From the NCBI GenBank assembly GCA_016217585.1, contig JACRHQ010000164.1:1-6634 (forward strand): DNA of 6,634 nt, written 5' to 3'. Position numbers and translations under genes: made by a program. Each line of letters starts with the position of its first letter. Within the stretch, counting starts at the first letter, position 1. Below are positions 5,286-6,634 of the stretch, piece by piece. The DNA comes from Candidatus Omnitrophota bacterium. GTDB taxonomy: Bacteria > Omnitrophota > Gorgyraeia > Zapsychrales > Zapsychraceae. Under the pieces are notes generated by a model that saw only the letters and a program-made list of their open reading frames with translations, ran no database searches and had not been told where the DNA came from.

Positions 5286-6602
5286 ATGGAAAATAAGAAA
5301 ATCGTCAGACGCCAGCGGGAACTTGTCGAGCTCCTCCTCAAACAGAAGTTGATTACCGGGGATATGGTGGAAAAAGCGAGAGAAGAGACGACCCGCACGG
5401 GCATGACGATGGACTGCGCCCTGGAGAAGCTGGGTTTTATCACGGCCGAGGATATTGTCAAGGTCCAGGCGCAGGCGCTGGGGATCCCGTACATGGACCT
5501 CTCGGATTATATCGTGGACAAGGCCATCGTCGGGCTCTTGCCCGAGTCCGTTGTCCGCAAGTACGGCGCCGTCCCGCTTTTCAAGATCGGCCAGACCCTG
5601 ACCGTCGGCATGCTGGACCCGCAGGACATCGTCGCCGTCGACCAGATCCGGCGCGTGAGTAAAATCGACCTGATCGAGCCGGTCCTTGTTTCCGGGAAAG
5701 GGATCCAGAGGGTCACGGAGGCCTGTTACGGGACGATAAAATCCGTCGACGACATCATCCAGTCGATGAACCGGGCGCGGCCGGCCGTCACGGCCTCGAC
5801 GGCCACCGACGAGGCGCCGATCATCAAGCTGGTCAATACCATCATCGCGCAGGCCATGCACGACCGGGCGTCCGATATCCACATGGAGCCCGGCGAGGAG
5901 AGCCTGCGGGTGCGTTTTCGCATCGACGGTCTTCTGCGGGAGGCCATCGTCCTCCCCAAGAAACTGCAGGGGCCGGTCACCTCCCGCATCAAGATCCTTT
6001 CGAAACTGGATATCGCCGAAAACCGCAGGCCCCAGGACGGACGCATCCGGATGAAGATCGAAAACCGCGTCCTCGACGTCCGCGTCTCCACGTTCCCCGT
6101 CATGCACGGCGAGAACGTCGTCATGCGGCTCCTGGACAAAAGCAACGTCCTTTTCGGCCTTGAAGAAACGGGGATCTCGGGCAAAGACCTGAAGGTCTTC
6201 CGGCAGCTGCTCCGGCGGCCCAACGGGATCATCCTGGTGACCGGCCCGACGGGCAGCGGCAAGACTTCAAGCCTCTATTCGGCGCTGGCGACGATCAACT
6301 CCATCGAAAAAAATATCATCACCATCGAAGACCCCGTCGAATACGAGATCCCGCTCATCCGCCAGACGCAGGTAAACCCGGCGGCCGGCATCACCTTCGC
6401 CACGGGGCTGCGCAGCATCCTGCGCCAGGACCCGGACATCATCATGGTCGGGGAGATCCGTGACAAGGAGACCGTGGAGGTGGCTATCCAGGCGGCCCTG
6501 ACAGGGCATCTGGTTTTTTCCACGCTCCACACCAACGACGCCCCCTCGGCCCTGGTAATCCTTAAGCCGATTCCAGTAAAAAGCAAAAAAGTTTTTGCAT
6601 AA
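5286..6602 (+). CDS. pilB: PilB/GspE-type assembly ATPase, C-terminally truncated
   Basis: The ATG at 5286 follows the second receiver by 24 nt and has only a weak ribosome-binding site. The product is 438 residues, against about 560-570 for typical PilB. An N-terminal MshEN-like domain (about 1-150) contains KLGFITAEDIVKVQAQALGIPY. The secretion ATPase domain follows: DRASDIHMEP (about 194-203), the Arg/Asp-box region DGLLRE to NRRPQDGR, Walker A GPTGSGKT (320-327, K326), the Asp-box TIEDPVEY, Walker B DPDIIMVGEIRD (E390) and the His box TGHLVFSTLHTND (H408, H415). Homology stops at about A422. The last 16 residues, LVILKPIPVKSKKVFA, do not resemble PilB, and the C-terminal domain with its usual zinc-binding cysteines is missing. 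In an intact form it would power pilus assembly at the inner membrane. The first half of the MshEN motif lacks its usual glycines, so c-di-GMP binding is doubtful. It could be a disrupted gene or an assembly-junction artefact. PilB versus GspE cannot be fully separated here. Confidence 0.88.
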   Translation: MENKKIVRRQRELVELLLKQKLITGDMVEKAREETTRTGMTMDCALEKLGFITAEDIVKVQAQALGIPYMDLSDYIVDKAIVGLLPESVVRKYGAVPLFKIGQTLTVGMLDPQDIVAVDQIRRVSKIDLIEPVLVSGKGIQRVTEACYGTIKSVDDIIQSMNRARPAVTASTATDEAPIIKLVNTIIAQAMHDRASDIHMEPGEESLRVRFRIDGLLREAIVLPKKLQGPVTSRIKILSKLDIAENRRPQDGRIRMKIENRVLDVRVSTFPVMHGENVVMRLLDKSNVLFGLEETGISGKDLKVFRQLLRRPNGIILVTGPTGSGKTSSLYSALATINSIEKNIITIEDPVEYEIPLIRQTQVNPAAGITFATGLRSILRQDPDIIMVGEIRDKETVEVAIQAALTGHLVFSTLHTNDAPSALVILKPIPVKSKKVFA

Positions 6603-6634
6603 AGGAGTAATTGGGATAAAGATAAAAGCATGAC
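6552..6634 (+). other. AT-rich tail of foreign character joined to pilB
   Basis: From about 6552-6555 the sequence changes from the GC-rich pilB coding pattern to roughly one-third GC. The pilB frame runs on 16 codons to TAA at 6600-6602. AAAGGAG lies at 6601-6607, but no start codon opens an ORF at the right distance; the ATG at 6630 is 22 nt away and is cut by the window end. The segment is consistent with the edge of an inserted element, a rearrangement or a chimeric contig end. It is too short to identify. Confidence 0.5.
6583..6598 (+). repeat. AT-rich inverted repeat in the tail
   Basis: GCAAAAA (6583-6589) and TTTTTGC (6592-6598) are perfect 7-bp arms around AG. The very small loop makes an RNA hairpin strained. 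It may be part of a terminator-like or element-end sequence, or just an A/T-tract coincidence. Confidence 0.35.

Noticed and set aside
4725..6107. 460-codon open frame on the - strand
   Set aside because: It is antisense to the kinase end, second receiver and pilB, all with clear motifs on the + strand; no domain is visible in it.
1..6634. CRISPR array, transposase gene or toxin-antitoxin pair
   Set aside because: I saw no regularly spaced direct repeats and no ORF with transposase or toxin motifs; the only sign of a mobile element is the unexplained junction near 6552.

Overview
The window looks like a bacterial chromosome segment, GC-rich through most of its length, with all supported genes on the + strand. 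A type IV pilus/type II secretion ATPase of the PilB/GspE class, stand-alone receivers, a soluble histidine kinase and c-di-GMP-type domains suggest a piliated Gram-negative-type bacterium. I cannot assign a phylum from this sequence alone. The first ~165 bases and the last ~80 bases are visibly more AT-rich than the rest.

Layout. (1) Positions 1-123 hold the last 40 codons of an unrecognised gene. (2) Positions 165-316 hold a near-perfect Shine-Dalgarno and a 44-residue lysine-rich, cysteine-ended small ORF. A strong GC hairpin (329-378) follows, then a 586-residue P-loop protein of the PEP carboxykinase/HPr kinase superfamily (400-2160). (3) tRNA-Arg(CCG) lies at 2185-2256, directly followed by eight Ts. 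(4) A 150-residue ferritin/rubrerythrin-like helical protein (2345-2797) appears to have lost its metal ligands. (5) A near-consensus sigma-70 promoter (2831-2858) precedes a four-gene set: receiver protein (2948-3328), soluble histidine kinase with a C-terminal PilZ domain (3365-4894), second receiver (4887-5261, overlapping the kinase by 8 nt) and a PilB-type ATPase (5286-6602).

How it may work. The kinase has no transmembrane or N-terminal sensor domain. Its likely inputs are C-terminal: a region resembling a degenerate GGDEF domain, then a PilZ domain with intact c-di-GMP-binding motifs. The simplest reading is a cytoplasmic c-di-GMP-responsive phosphorelay feeding two single-domain receivers, co-transcribed with the pilus assembly motor. 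This is inference from domain content and gene order.

Main oddities: the kinase-PilZ architecture itself; a perfect 13-bp-arm palindrome lying in frame inside the PilZ domain; the small-ORF-plus-hairpin leader before the PEPCK-like gene; and the abrupt end of pilB just after its histidine box, where the sequence turns AT-rich (a real insertion or rearrangement, or an assembly junction).
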